Positions 46,498-58,243 of a DNA stretch of 64,000 bases are shown one piece after another (position 1 is the first letter of the stretch; each line of letters starts with the position of its first letter). The translations under genes were made by a program, and so were the position numbers. The notes under the pieces were generated by a model that saw only the letters and a program-made list of their open reading frames with translations, made no database searches and was not told the DNA's origin. The DNA lies in NCBI GenBank assembly GCA_003116995.1, contig BDSL01000050.1, positions 248,001 to 312,000 of the forward strand. Direction: 5' to 3'. This DNA is from Yamagishiella unicocca (taxonomy: Eukaryota; Chlorophyta; Chlorophyceae; Chlamydomonadales; Volvocaceae).

Positions 46498-49400
46498 ATG
46501 GGAAAGAATGACTTCTTGACACCGAAAGCGGTAGGTCTTGGAGTCTGTGACTGGTGCCAATTGCGATGGTTGGCTGTCCTACTTTACGGCGAAGGCTTGA
46601 AACGGCGGCTAGAAGCCTTTATATGGATGTTGGGTGCTGATGACGATGGCGATGACCTCCGTGCTTGTAGATTGCAAATCGCATCAAGTCGAAAGGTCTG
46701 CAAAAGCTTCGCTGGTATTGTCAGCTCTGCCAAAAGCAGTGTCGCGATGAGAACGGCTTCAAATGCCACCAGTCGAGCGAAGGCCACAAGCGCCAGATGG
46801 ATCTCTTCGGCATGAACGCCAACCGCGTTGTTGAGGGCTACTCGGAGGAGTTTGAGGAATCCTTCATGGAGCACTTGCGTCGCGCGTAAGCCGAAAGAAA
46901 GCAAGGGGCTTCGCTAGAATGCAGTCCTGGGGGGGGGTCCTGTCCGCGGACTGCGCAACCTGCATAGATTGGCTGCGCGTCACCACCGCCTTCGCACCAT
47001 CCTCCCCCGCTCGTCCGCCCCCTTTGCAGCCACCCCTTCTCCCGCGTGCTCGCCAAAAACGTGTACAACGAGTACATCACGGACCGCCACCACGTGCACA
47101 TGAACTCCACTCGCTGGCTCACGCTCACCGAGTTCGTCAAGCACCTAGGGCGCAGCGGTGGGTCACTCCAGGGCCCACACAGCTTGAGCACCGACCACTC
47201 CTACCAGGCCCCCCGGGGGCCCCTTATGACCAGGCAGCCGACCCACATGGATTCCGGCGCCCGTGTCGGCCCCAGCGCCCGGGCGCTGGCGCCGGCGTCC
47301 GCGGCGGGCAGTGTATGCCAGGATGCATGGGAGCGGGGGTGCCGCCGGTTGTTGCCGGCGTCCGCACCGGGCGCTGCGCAATCCAGCCCCCCCAGCATCT
47401 CCCAGGGGAGATAAGGCCCTGGAGCCTTCCTGACTCTCCCCTCGCCTAACCGGGCTCCAGGGGGGTATGGAGGAAAGCCCGTGGGTCGGCACTGGCTGGG
47501 AAACCGATTAGGAAGACGTTGGGCACACACGGGGGGCAGGAGGGGGGTGGAGGAGAGCCCGTGGACTAGGAAGCCGACAGATGGGGGGTGGGGATGGGGT
47601 GCTGCAATGCCGCCAAGTAATTGCTGGCGGTTGCGGCGGGTCGTCGCATACACGGCTGCGGCGGGTCGTTGCGTACACGGCTGCGGCGGGTCGTTGCGTA
47701 CACGGCTGCGGCGGGTCGTTGCGTACGCGGTTGCGGCGGGTCGTTGCGTACACGGCTGCGGCGGGTCGTTGCGTACACGGCTGCGGCGGGTCGTTGCGTA
47801 CACGGCTGCGGCGGGTCGTCGCATACACGGCTGCGGCGGGTCGTTGCGTACACGCAAGGATTGAATGGCTCCAGGGGCTCGTTGCCGCGGCTCCCTGGCG
47901 TCACCGTGGCGACCACTCGTGCCCTCACCCCACCCGCCGCCACCCGCGCGTCAAATACACATCCCCACGCTGCCCACCCCATGACGCCTCCACACACCTC
48001 GCCCCTCACCCCGGGCACAGGCCAATGCAAGGTGGATGAGACGGAGAAGGGCTGGTACATCACGCTCATACACAAGGTGTGGGGGTATGGTATATCCGCG
48101 AATCCACGGCCGGGGAGGGGTTGAGACCTGGTTACACGACAACAGGAGACGGAGGGCAGGACCTAGAGATGGAGGGGCAAGTCACTAGCAGGCCGCCCTG
48201 GTGGTGGTGGCGGAGGCGGGGAAGGGGCGGAGGCGGGGAAGGGGCGGAGGCGGGGAAGGGGCGGAGGCGGGGAAGGGGCGGAGGCGGGGAAGGGGCGGAG
48301 GCGGGGAAGGGGCGGAGGCGGGGAAGGGGCGGAGGCGGGGAAGGGGCGGAGGCGGGGAAGGGGCGGAGGCGGGGAAGGGGCGGAGGCGGGGAAGGGGCGG
48401 AGGCGGGGAAGGGGCGGAGGCGGGGAAGGGGCGGAGGCGGGGAAGGGGCGGAGGCGGGGAAGGCGGAGGCAGGCGGGCAGACATGGATTCGAAGTGTGTT
48501 TTGAGGGACCTTGCGCCCAAAGGGGGGAGCAACCCCACAGCCAAGCCACCAGGCAGTGCCTCCATCGATAGCCACATGCCATTGCTCCCGCGCCGCACTG
48601 CCGCTGATGTCATCGCCCTACCGTTGGACATCGCTGCCTGCCGTTGGATCCCGCTGCCTGCCGTTGGATCCCGCTGCCTGCCGTTGGACCCCGCTGCCTG
48701 CCGTTGGGTCTCACCGCCCGCCTTCGGATCTCGCCGCAGGACCCCAAGATGCAGATGGAGGAGGAGCGGCGCAACAAGCGGTCGGAGGTGGAGCGGGAGG
48801 GGGAGGAGCGGCACATGGCGGCGCTGCAGGAGCAGGTGAGGGGGGGGGCAGGGGAGGGGGCAGGGAAGGGGACAGGGGAGGGGTACTTGGGAAGGAAAGG
48901 GTACGGTACAGGGTACGATACAGGGTACGGCACATGGTACGGCACATGGTACGGTACAGGGGAAGGTACAGGGGAAGGTACAGGGAAAGGTACAGGGTAC
49001 GGTATAGGGTACGGTACAGTGGAAGGTACTGGGAAGGGACCAGGGGTGGGACCTGGGGTGGGACCAGGGGTGGGACCAGGCAAGGGGACAGGGGAGGGGA
49101 GAGGCGAGGAGACAGGGCAAAAGGACACCCTTACTCGACATGGAAAGTGTATCTGGCGCATAGGCTTTGGACAGGGAAGGGGACGCGGGAGGGACCAGGG
49201 GAGGGGCACGGTACAGGGGAGGGACCAGGGGAGGGGCACGGTACAGGGGAGGGACCAGGGGAGGGGCACGCGACGGGGTGCACAGAGGGGCAGCGTAGGC
49301 AGTGGACGACGGCATGGAGGCTGGACGGGTGGAAGGCAGAGGAAGAAGGGAGGCTGCATGAGGAAGGAGGGAGGGGGGGGCGCCTGGACGGCGTGCTGAG

Positions 49401-52400
49401 CCTTCGGAGGGGTCGCATGGGGCTGTGCCCGCCTCGCTCGTGTTAGCCATGCGGCTGCAGCCGCAGCACCAGCAGCAGCCGCTTCGACGGGGGCCTTATG
49501 GACCTCCCCCCCTCCTTCCACGGGTCTCCCTCGAACGGCAATCGAACCCCCCTTCGCCGCCGCTTACGCGCGCACCCAGATTGAGCGCGCCAAGCGGGCC
49601 CGGTTGGAGAAGGGCGAGCTGAGCGACGAGGAGCTGGATGAGGAGGCGCACCAGCTGCAGCGGGACGAGAACGAGGTGAGGGGAGGGTCGAGGAAGACCC
49701 GTGGATGCCAGAAAAAAACCGTTTAGGACAGACGTTTTGAGATGCATGCTGGAGAACTGGGTTGGGGATACAAAAGCCGGAGGTCGTAAGGTGGCCTTTG
49801 GCGGCTAAGCTAAATCGGCTACGGCGAAACGACAGGAGGGGAGGGAGGTTATTATGTCCGCGAATAATCCACGGCCGACAAATCCCGAAGGGCGATGGAG
49901 GTGGTGGTCCAGAAAGGGGGGGAGAGGGGCCGAGGTGACGACTGGGAGCCGACGGAGGAGGCAAGCGGGCGTCATCAAGCTGGAGGAATGTTATGAGCAC
50001 GGTTGACGTCCACGAGGGGTTATGGGGTTACAATTAAAGACCCGGTAACGCGACTGGGGTTACGGGGCGGGTGAATCAGTGGACGGCTCGAGTGGGGGGG
50101 GTCCAGTGGACGGCTCGAGTGGGGGGGGTCCAGGTACAACCTACGAGTCGGCTGTGCGGGTGGTTGGGGTCAGGATTGGGCGCGCGGCCACCAGATCGCG
50201 AGGGAGGGGCGCTGGCTCCGGACAACGTTATCGGTGGCTGCGAGGGTCGAACAGGAGACCCACCAACGTCGAAGCGTCGATTCTTGCAGGGTATGATGTG
50301 TCCCCCCAAGTAGGGGGCACGTACGGGACGCGCTGCAGCCGGCCGGGCCCGACCCAAACAAATCTCGCTGACACATCGGGCCCCCTCCCCTTTGCAGGCC
50401 CCCATCAAGATCAGCCTGGCGGCTGGGCAGCGGGCGGCGGCGGCGGGCGGCACGGGGCCGTCAGCGGCCGCGGCGGGGGCAGCGGCGACGCCAGGGTTGG
50501 CGCGGATAGCTCGGGCGCCGGCGGCCGCCGCCGGCGGCGTCTTCGGCGACGACGATGGTAGGCGGTTTCGGAGCAGGGTGCGGTTCGGTCCGTGTCGGAC
50601 CGCTTGGCTACAGCTTCAACCCCGGCCGGCAGCCTCGTGCCAGTCTACGTCCCGGCATCAGCCCTGCCCTGTTATCTTCTTTGTCGTGTGCCCGATGGGG
50701 CCGGACCCTCTGGTATACGACATCGACAGCTAGCGCCACCGCCTCCTACCCCTAGAAAAAACCGAGTTTCCGTCTTGGGAATGCACCGGCTGACGCTGTG
50801 ACGGCCCGGCGGGGCCCCTGTCTGCTGTGTGCTGTGTGCTGCGGCTGCAGAGGGGGAAGCGGGCGGCCGGGGTGGCCCAGCGGGTCCCAGCGGCGGAGGC
50901 CACAAGCGGAGCAAGCTGGATGAGCTGATGCAGGTGCGGGCAACGGGAGGGGACGGAACGGGCGCCTGATTGGTGGCTGCGGGCGGTGGGAAAGGGCTCC
51001 AGGGGGGGAGGGTTGGATCGGAGAGGCGGCCGGCGTGTGGAGGCACTGCAGGGGGAATTGCAGGGGAAAACCGTGTACGAAAGAAAAACCCGGCTTGGGG
51101 GGTTTTGGGGGGGGGAGGTGTCTGCCGGGGGGACGGGTTGGCGGGGTGAGACACAAGATGAGAAACACACACACACACACAAAACACACGGAAACGGGCG
51201 GGAGGGGGGAAAGCAGGAGAGGAAAGGTCCTGCTCCTGGTCAGGTGCCCTCGGGTCCACCACAGCCGCGAGGGCACGAGGTTGCCGTCTTGGCACCCGGG
51301 GCACCACCCTCCGTCGGCAGAATGCGTAGGCCGACCCGCCAGCCAGCCGCGCTTCGCCCCCCCCTCGCCCTCTGCCTGCCTTGTTCCGCCCCCACCCTCT
51401 CTCTGCCTCCCGCACTCTTCCGACTCATGTGTCCGGACTTCCTTCTTCGGACTCTGTCTTCAAAATCCAGTCCTCGGATTCGTTGGCCGAAGTCCCGTCC
51501 TCGGGCTGCACGTCACTCGCGGCGGCGGGTGGGCGTTTTCACCCGTGAATCCCCCGCCCCGCCGGTGTTTTCCTGCATCCACTTGTCTCCCTCAAAGCCC
51601 CCCTCCCCGTGCACCTGCACCCCCACCCCTCGCTATGGGGCTATGAGGCTATGCACACGCTACATTTCCCCAGTCGCGTTACCGGTTCTATTATTGTCCC
51701 TCAAAGCCCCGCCCCCGTATACCTGCACCCCCACCCCTCGGCAGTCCGAGCTGCGCGCTAAGGCCAATGCGGCTGCGTCGTCATCAGCGCCGGACGGGGG
51801 CCGACGGTTGGACTACTGGTGAGTGGCGGGGAGGCGACAGGGGGGAAGCGACAGGGGGGAAGCGACAGGGGGGAAGCGACAGGGGGGAAGCGACAGGGGG
51901 GAGCAACTAGGGGGGAGCAACTAGTGGCGGGTGGCGAGGAGACCGGTGGAAACGGCGTAGGAAACGGAGGAGGCGGAAGTTACTGGCTCAAAGCACTAGC
52001 AAGGCCAATGGCAAAGTTGCTGTACGAGGCATGGGGATCAGGGGGAGCGGCCTGGAAGCTATCACCGGGGAGCCTTGCAGCACAAGGCGGCATGGGGCCG
52101 GCGCCATGGCGTGGGATAGGACCTAGTGATTGGGGGGGAGAGTGCTGCTCGGGATGGGTCCGGGACGTCGCCCGGGACGATGGAACCCTTTTTCCAGCCG
52201 CCACCGCCTACCACCTGAGCCTGCCACCCCTGCCTAACGCCGCACCTATCACTGCCTCCCGGCCTCACCGAATCAACCATTTCCCCGCCCATCGCGCAGG
52301 CTGGCCCCGAACATAGTCGTCAAGGTAATGGCGAAAGAGCTCCGAGACCACGGGTATTACAAGCAAAAGGTGCGCGGAGGCGGGAGGGCGGGGATTGCGG

Positions 52401-54571
52401 AGGGGGCCCACGGACTCATCCGTCGCAACGCAATACACACTGATCAAAACCAAACCGCCTTCCGACTGCTTAACTTCCTTCCCCTACTAGACCCAAAACA
52501 CCTTCCCTTCCCCTCCCGTCCTCTCCTCTACTCTATTCACGCCACCGGGTCAACTCGCAAATTCCCCCTCCCCTCCCCTGCCCTACCCTCCCTCCCCAAC
52601 CGGGCTTTCCTCACAAACCCTCCCCTCCCCTCCCCAACACGGCCAGGGTGTTGTGGAGCGCGTCCTCGATCGATACGTGGGCGAGGTGGCGATGCTGCAG
52701 GACGGCACGGTGGTGCGGGTGGACCAGGCGCACCTGGAGACCGTCATTCCGTCGCCGGGGGGTGCCGTACTGGTGGTCAACGGGGGGCTGCGGGGCAGCA
52801 GGTGCGGTCGCCGGGGGCGAGGATGAGGGGGGTGGGTGCGGCGGTAGTGGGGAGCAGGGGGGTGTATAAAAACCGTTTTACGCAACGGGACAGGATAGGT
52901 GGCGCATGGTCGTCGGACACCAATTTTGTGGGCGCATGCTGGAGCACTGGAACTGACTACCGGCAAACCTGTGGAGGCGGCCTGTCGGAGCAGGGGGGGT
53001 GCGGAGCAGGGGGGGTGGGGCCGGTCGGTTGACACGAGGCGGGGGGTTGCGAGGAAGACCCGTGGATGCGAGAAACACGGGGCGGGGCGGGGCGGGTCTG
53101 ACACACAGGTATTGGTGTTACTATTCGCAGGCTTGCAGGGGGTGCTTGGGGGGCTGTGAGTCCCTCGCTCCGCGCCTGCCGCAGCTTTCCCTCGTACAGT
53201 GGCCGACAGGGCTCCCTGCCCCTTCCCTGCTGCCCCTTCCCTGCTGCCCCTTGCCTGCTGCCCCTTCCCTGCTGCCACCTTCCCTGCTGCCCCTTCCCTG
53301 CTGCCCCTTCCCTGCTGCCACCTTCCCTGCTGCACCTTCCCTGCTGCCAATTCCCTGCTGCCACCTTCCCTGCCCCGGCCCTGCTCCACCTTCCCTGCCC
53401 CGCTGCCCCCACCCTGCTCCTTCCGTTCCCCGCTGCCGGCCCGCAGAGGCACGCTGCTGGCCATCGACACAGCCAAGTTCCAGGCCAAGGTGGGCGGTGC
53501 GATTGGTGTCGAGTTGGGAGGAAGCCCGTGGACTAGGAAGCCGGTTGTCACGTCCGGGGGGTTGCAAACAAGAACCGGTTACTCGACATGGTTCGGGGGG
53601 TTGCAGACAAGAACCGGTTACTCGACATGGTTCGGAGGGTGCAGAAAAGAACCGGTTACTCGACATGGCAAGTTATTTGGGGGCTGCAGAAAAGAACCGG
53701 TTACTCGACATAGTTCGGGGGGGCGCAGAAAAGAACCGGTTACTCGACATGGTTCGGGGGGTGCAGAAAAGAACCGGTTACTCGACATGGCAAGTTATGT
53801 CAGGGGGTATGGCAGATGGCATCGGCCGGTGACGTCGCAGCATTCAGCGCGCTGGGGCAGGGGGTGGCGAGGAGACCCGGTTACACGACATAGGGGACTG
53901 GGGCGTGGGGGCGGGTGGTGGCAAATGGAGAAGGGGGTCGACAGAGCGACCGACAAGGCCAGCCACCTGATGCAAGAGGACAATGAGGAATGACAGATAC
54001 AGCGCTGCTCTCACGTTTGTTGCCCCCGCCCCCCGTGTCCGAAGGCTATGCACCCACTAAACTTCCCCAGTCGCGTTACCGGTTCTTTTATTGTAGCCCC
54101 CTAATCTCCCGTCTGGAGCAAAGCTGGGCCCCCATGGCCCGCCCCCCCGTTATGGCGGGGCTCCGGGTACCGTATAGCTTGCCCCCGCCCCCACGATCCC
54201 CCCAATCCATCCGCCAGCCACCGTAAACTTCTGCTGAGGAACCCCGCCAGCCACCGTAAACCACACGGCAACGCGAACCGCTGCGCATCCTAGCATTGAG
54301 CTAGGGCAATACGGCGCCGGGCAGGGCTGCGTAGCAGGCTGACCTCAATGATTTGCGGAGTTGCTGGAACCCCACCGAGCAGTCCCACCTCATAGGAACC
54401 CCACCTCCTGACCCTCAAACCCAAACCGCCGTGCTCACGCAGGTGAAGCTGGTGGACGGGCCCTCCAGGGGAAAGGAGGTGTGGCTGGAGTACGAAGACG
54501 TGTGCAAGCTGGACTCCGCCAGCGGTGGGGGCGGAGGAGGAGGAGGGGGGGGAGGTGGCAGCAGGAAGTGA
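46498..54571 (+). CDS. KIN17: KIN17 DNA/RNA-binding protein
   Basis: Conserved eukaryotic nuclear protein tied to replication, repair and mRNA processing. Thirteen exons join in phase to 445 aa: 46498-46530, 46671-46885, 47030-47157, 48021-48076, 48740-48835, 49580-49675, 50398-50557, 50851-50933, 51745-51818, 52300-52369, 52647-52801, 53447-53489 and 54443-54571. It starts MGKNDFLTPKA. The C2H2 finger (RWYCQLCQKQCRDENGFKCH) has ligands C28, C31, H44 and H50, the same CX2CX12HX5H spacing as I recall for human KIN17. The family-specific winged-helix region follows (HHVHMNSTRWLTLTEFVKHL; KGWYITLIH), then a charged coiled coil, a Gly/Ala-rich linker and KRSKLDELM. The C-terminal tandem SH3/KOW module (IVVKVMAKEL; HLETVIPSPGGAVLVVNGGL; EVWLEYEDVCKL) is complete, with an unusual poly-Gly end. 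TGTAA at 54934-54938. Confidence 0.96.
47640..47860. repeat. 25-bp minisatellite in KIN17 intron
   Basis: About nine copies of cggctgcggcgggtcgttgc + gtaca in the intron between exons 47030-47157 and 48021-48076. Confidence 0.93.
48195..48472. repeat. 17-bp minisatellite in KIN17 intron
   Basis: About sixteen copies of the G-rich unit ggaaggggcggaggcgg, nearly perfect. The G-runs suggest quadruplex potential. They open long Gly/Arg (plus) and Pro/Ser (minus) frames that are artefacts. Confidence 0.94.
48620..48725. repeat. 21-bp minisatellite in KIN17 intron
   Basis: About five copies of a unit like ccgctgcctgccgttggatc + c, ending just before the acceptor of exon 48740-48835. Confidence 0.88.
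48895..49270. repeat. Complex G-rich tandem repeats in KIN17 intron
   Basis: Interleaved short repeats: ggtacagggtac/ggtacatggtac, ggggaaggtaca, gggaccaggggtggg, and three copies of a roughly 30-bp ggggaggggcacggtacagg unit near 49195-49275. A family B core (cttactcgacatgg) sits within at 49131-49144. Confidence 0.8.
49685..49830 (+). repeat. Dispersed repeat family A, copy in KIN17 intron
   Basis: Starts about 10 bp after the splice donor of exon 49580-49675. Landmarks in order: gaggaagacccgtggatgcc, aaaaccgtttaggacagacg, ttttgagatgcatgctggag, aactgggttggggatac, ggaggtcgtaaggtggcctt, ggcggctaagctaaatcggc, tacggcgaaacgacagg. A further degenerate motif (ccgcgaataatccacggccg) follows at 49858-49877. 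Confidence 0.85.
50020..50070 (-). repeat. Dispersed repeat family B, copy in KIN17 intron (reverse)
   Basis: ggggttacaattaaagaccc + ggtaacgcgactggggttac; reverse complement of the copies at 51646, 54044 and 59596. Confidence 0.8.
51645..51695 (+). repeat. Dispersed repeat family B, copy in KIN17 intron
   Basis: aggctatgcacacgctacat then ttccccagtcgcgttaccgg and ttctattattgt, about 50 bp before the acceptor of exon 51745-51818. Confidence 0.85.
51833..51915. repeat. 14-bp minisatellite in KIN17 intron
   Basis: Five copies of gggggaagcgacag directly after the donor at 51819, then two gggggagcaacta units. Confidence 0.92.
52860..52960 (+). repeat. Dispersed repeat family C, copy in KIN17 intron
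   Basis: gtgtataaaaaccgttttac, gcaacgggacaggatag, tggtcgtcggacaccaattt and gcgcatgctggagcactgg, in order. The latter half also occurs in the cyclase intron at 8660-8745, and the first half at 32590-32625. Confidence 0.8.
53210..53405. repeat. 14-bp minisatellite in KIN17 intron
   Basis: About thirteen copies of ccttccctgctgcc just upstream of the acceptor of the 43-nt exon 53447-53489. On the sense strand the array is a long polypyrimidine tract, so it may help recognition of that small exon (inference). Confidence 0.92.
53560..53800. repeat. Tandem array built from the family B core, KIN17 intron
   Basis: Six units of aagaaccggttactcgacat separated by variable G-rich spacers (gttcggggggtgcag and similar), some with a caagtta insertion. 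The array expands locally a motif that is otherwise dispersed; a diverged copy follows at 53868. Confidence 0.88.
54040..54105 (+). repeat. Dispersed repeat family B, copy in KIN17 intron
   Basis: aaggctatgcacccactaaa then cttccccagtcgcgttaccg and gttcttttattgtagccccc. The best preserved copy. Confidence 0.85.
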
Positions 54572-56309
54572 GGGGGCGGACCCCCCCCTGGGGGGGGGTC
54601 CTTGGGGCTGTGCGGATATAGGAAGTACGGCAGCGTGTACGGGCGAGGACCCACGGAAGTCGGGGTGCTGGCCGCTTTGGGGTCCGGGCGGCTGAGAATG
54701 GAAGAGGAGGGGCTGAGTGCAGCATGGCACCCAAGCTGTAACTCCTGACATGTTACGACGTCCGTTCCTCCGTCCGTCTCTCCCTCCCTCCCTCCGTCCC
54801 GCCATCTTGCGACCCGGCACGCACGGAGGAGTGCGGCCGGCGAGAGGTACCGGAATTCCAGCCACGGTTATTGAGCTTAGGTGTGATTCCGCCTTCCCGA
54901 GCAGCTGCGCCCTAGAACGAAGGGGGGTTACAATGTAAGAACCGGCAACGCGACTGGGGAAATGGAACGAAGGGGGGGGCGCTAAGGCCAAGAATGCCAC
55001 GTCCGCTTCTCGTCGCACCACGGGCCCACCGCAGGAGGAAAGGCAGCGGCCGTCCTACTGCCACTTCACGGGGCCCGCCTCGGGGTCCTCACCCTCGCTT
55101 GGTGAGGCCCAGGAAATTGTCCGACTACGTTTTCTGTTGTAACGGTTACAGTGGGTTCCAGACGTTTTAGTGTGTGCCCCGGAGCTGCCGACCCCAAATG
55201 ACCCTCGGAGCGAGGCCTGTCTGGCTGCGAACCGACAGGAACCGAGACCTTCATAAGCGGGTCGTGCCGCTCTTCACAGGTCTTGACACCCGTGGACACG
55301 CGACCTGCCCGGCTCCGCATACCTGCTCATGCTCACGCAAAGAAAGCAGCCGAGGGAAACGAGGCGTGCGGCCGCAATCGCATAGACGCGTCTTCGCAGC
55401 TCGGATAGCCAGCTTTGGTGCGCGGGCGACAACAGTCCACTGTCTCAATGCCGTCTGTGGGCGGCATCTGGTTGCGCTTATCCGGGGTCCCAACGTCCAA
55501 GGGACAGGGTTGGATGCGGCGACCGGGGAACCTGCTGCAGACTGTGGGGAGTCGCGGCGCGCTACGGTATCCTTTCCTACGGCGTGGTCCACTCTCTTTG
55601 TCCCGCGGAGCGCAGCGCAGCGTCTGCTAGCCGCTTGCGCCGTTCGTGTGCTGTTGCGGGCCTGTTTGTCATCCTCGTGTTCAGTCCCTGCGCTCTGGAT
55701 CACGCTTTGCCTCCTGGCCATCTATGCACCCAAACTTCGCCAGCTAAAGACGAAGGCGGCGGAAACTAACCCAGGAAGCAAGGGTCGGCCGCTTGCGTAG
55801 CTGTAGAACGCAAGCACCGACAGAGATCATGCTACCACGTGCTACTCTACGCCAGGCGCCGCGCATGAGTGCAGGGGGGGGGGTGGCGCGTGCGGGCGGG
55901 TATGAGGGGGAAAACCCGTTGGGGGGAGGGGTTGCAACACAGCGGCAGGTCAAGCTAATCCCGGGTACAGTAGTCGGGGATGAGAGGGGGAGTCGGATAT
56001 CCAGAAACGTAGGCAGACGCATGCGCGAAAGCGGGCCCGGCATTCCCAAGGGGGCTGTACTCGCGGCGAGCAGGGGCGAGCATGGCTGACCTCCGCAAAA
56101 GCGTCATATCAGAGCAGACAGGAAACCCAACCTCCTCCCTACCCTCATTGTAAGCTGTGCGTTTCAGCAAAACAAGCATTTCATCTTCAACGGTGCAAGG
56201 TGCACCTGCGTGATGCTACATGCGCGATGCGACAAGGCGTGACTCACATATTTCGCACATGAGATGGCCCCCTGGCCCGGCAGGCATCGTGGAAGCATCA
56301 ACCTACAGC

Positions 56310-56410
56310 AGGCTCCAGACCGAAAAGGCAGAGCCATCGGGCGCATCGTTCGACATTGAAAGAGACAAAGACGAGAGGGAAACCCGGCGGCTCCGTAAAA
56401 ACAAGCCGAA
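56310..56410. repeat. Diverged partner of a short hairpin-forming repeat
   Basis: gagccatcgggcgcatcgtt ... gagggaaacccggcggctcc aligns with 56645-56745 and keeps most of the same base-pairing between its two ends, with an A.C mismatch and a G.T pair. Confidence 0.5.
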
Positions 56411-56644
56411 TAATAGTAATCTATTAATAATATCTAATAGTGAGAGGTTGCTGACAACTGTTGCGTAGTGTTGATTACCGAGTTGCGGTATTGCCGCATG
56501 CATGCAGGTGAATGCGTGCCCGTGCTTGACTTGCCTTTTCCAGGAGCTCGGGATGCCGGCCCTTGTTGGCGCTCTGTTGGCTTCCCTGATGATGTAGAAG
56601 TCGTTACAGTGTCCTTGTGATAGTAGAAGTCGTTACAGTGGGCC

Positions 56645-56745
56645 TCGAGACCTTAAAAGGTAGGAACCATCGGGGGCATCGCCTGCCACTGGGAGAGCCA
56701 AAGAGAGCAAGGAAACCCGATGGTTCCGACAAAGGCAAACCACCC
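56645..56745. repeat. Short repeat with perfect 12-bp inverted ends
   Basis: ggaaccatcggg at 56663-56674 is the exact reverse complement of cccgatggttcc at 56716-56727, enclosing a roughly 41-nt loop. Related to 56310-56410. Could be a small transposon remnant or a structured RNA; no tRNA or snRNA features seen. Confidence 0.5.
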
Positions 56746-58243
56746 AGACGCCTCACAACCGAGAGCCCAGAGGGGACAGCAAGGCACCACTACACAGGGG
56801 GAGTTTGCGCTGATGGCTCCCATGCACGTGGCCACCTGCATTCGAAGCAGACGCCTCGGGGGCACAACCGGCCAACCCTGGCCAACCTTCCCCACCTTAA
56901 AATTCCGGAAAACGTTCCATTTGGGCCGACGCCCAAGGGAGGTGGAATAAACGAATCGACCTCACCGGCAGCCTCTAGATAAAGACAGATCTGCGACACG
57001 CCCGAACGGCTGAGGCCCGGCGCAACTTCTGGTGGTTTGCCGTACCTCCGTCGGCTGATTGTCCTTCTTCCCGCATCTCTTTAAGCGTCAGCTGAGGCGG
57101 CTGATGACTCAACCTTACGGTCTGGGGCCCACTGTATCGGTTACTGCTACCAGCTGCTACTCGTGAAGTACGTGTGTACCCTGGCGTTTTGGTGGTTACC
57201 TCCTGGGGACTGGAAATCATAATCACGTTCTTCATTTTCAAACCCGAAGCCATTTAACCCATAGTACCAAGGGGCCGCTGACCGATACAGGTTCAAGCGA
57301 CTAAAAACTCGGTGCTCAACTGCCCATGCCAGGATCCGTGACGAGAGTCACCTCGTGCCTCCGTGGGCAAGAGGTTGAGGGCAAAGCAATTCATGGAAGC
57401 ACAGTTGCCCCAAGGGCTGCAGTTGCCCGGGCAATCTGTTAATGTGTTAAGAGGAGAGCAGAAGATAAATAACAATGGAAGGGAAGCGGTCCATCTTGTG
57501 CTCCGAATTTACGCAGCTCGTTGTGAAAAGCACCTAGGCTGCAGCCGCCTCCGTTTGTTTGCGTTTGCGCCCATCGCCCAACCGGCCCGAGTCCCCGTGA
57601 TACGCCCACAACACGCACAGTCACGTGATGTATTGAAGAATAAAGCGAAGAAATGCATATCGCATTACGGTGCGTAAGTGTCGCGAACGCGCGATGTCGC
57701 GAACGCGCGATGACAGTTGCAAGAACCCCAGCATCACCCACGGCCCAGCCAAGAAGGCAGAGGCAATGCATGCGGTGCTCGAGGCAAAGAAAAGATTTAT
57801 CGGTGTTGTTGGTCGCGGGCTGCGGGCTGTTGCTTCACGATCGGACTGTCATGTCGCGCATCATCCGTTAAGGCCGACGGGACGGGACCCGCGACCCACG
57901 GCAGGCACATAAAAGCGACTACGGGCCTTAATCCTACATCAGGTTTCAAAACTGTAGTTCAACAAAGGACTATCACCATAAGCGAACGCACAACATACGC
58001 GCAATCCTTTAGGCGCCAACCTTATTCAGCTAGTCGCCGCGCGTGCGAGCGGTCAGCCGTCTGGTCCTCTAGTCGAGGCGGTCTCTAGTTTACCTCAGAA
58101 GGTTTCCAGGTTACTCTCAAGGAAGATCCAAGCGCTCAGCTGCGCAGCCGAGACGTCCAAGGACCAAGCGGCGGGACCGAAACGTCGTGTCCGTCAGCTA
58201 TCTCGAAATTCCTTTCACCGCTCCTTACGCTCGCGGCCGCCCC

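Larger units (their letters stand above)
54572..58243. other. Intergenic stretch
   Basis: The 3' flank of KIN17 includes a reversed family B copy at 54920-54965 (ggggttacaatgtaagaacc...) that supplies a TGTAA. TGTAA also occurs at 55138-55142. A 208-codon plus-strand frame at 55174-55800 has no domain or coding signature I recognise. Two related hairpin-like segments lie at 56310-56410 and 56645-56745 (see findings). From 57000 to 58240 nothing was recognised apart from the 5' flank of the next gene. Confidence 0.45.

Noticed and set aside
48185..49521. Long Pro/Ser- or Pro/Val-rich minus-strand frames
   Set aside because: Antisense readings of G-rich minisatellites in KIN17 introns; they cross real KIN17 exons on the other strand.
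55174..55800. 208-codon plus-strand frame as a gene
   Set aside because: Atypical composition, no domain, no supporting splice sites, and overlapped by open frames on the other strand.
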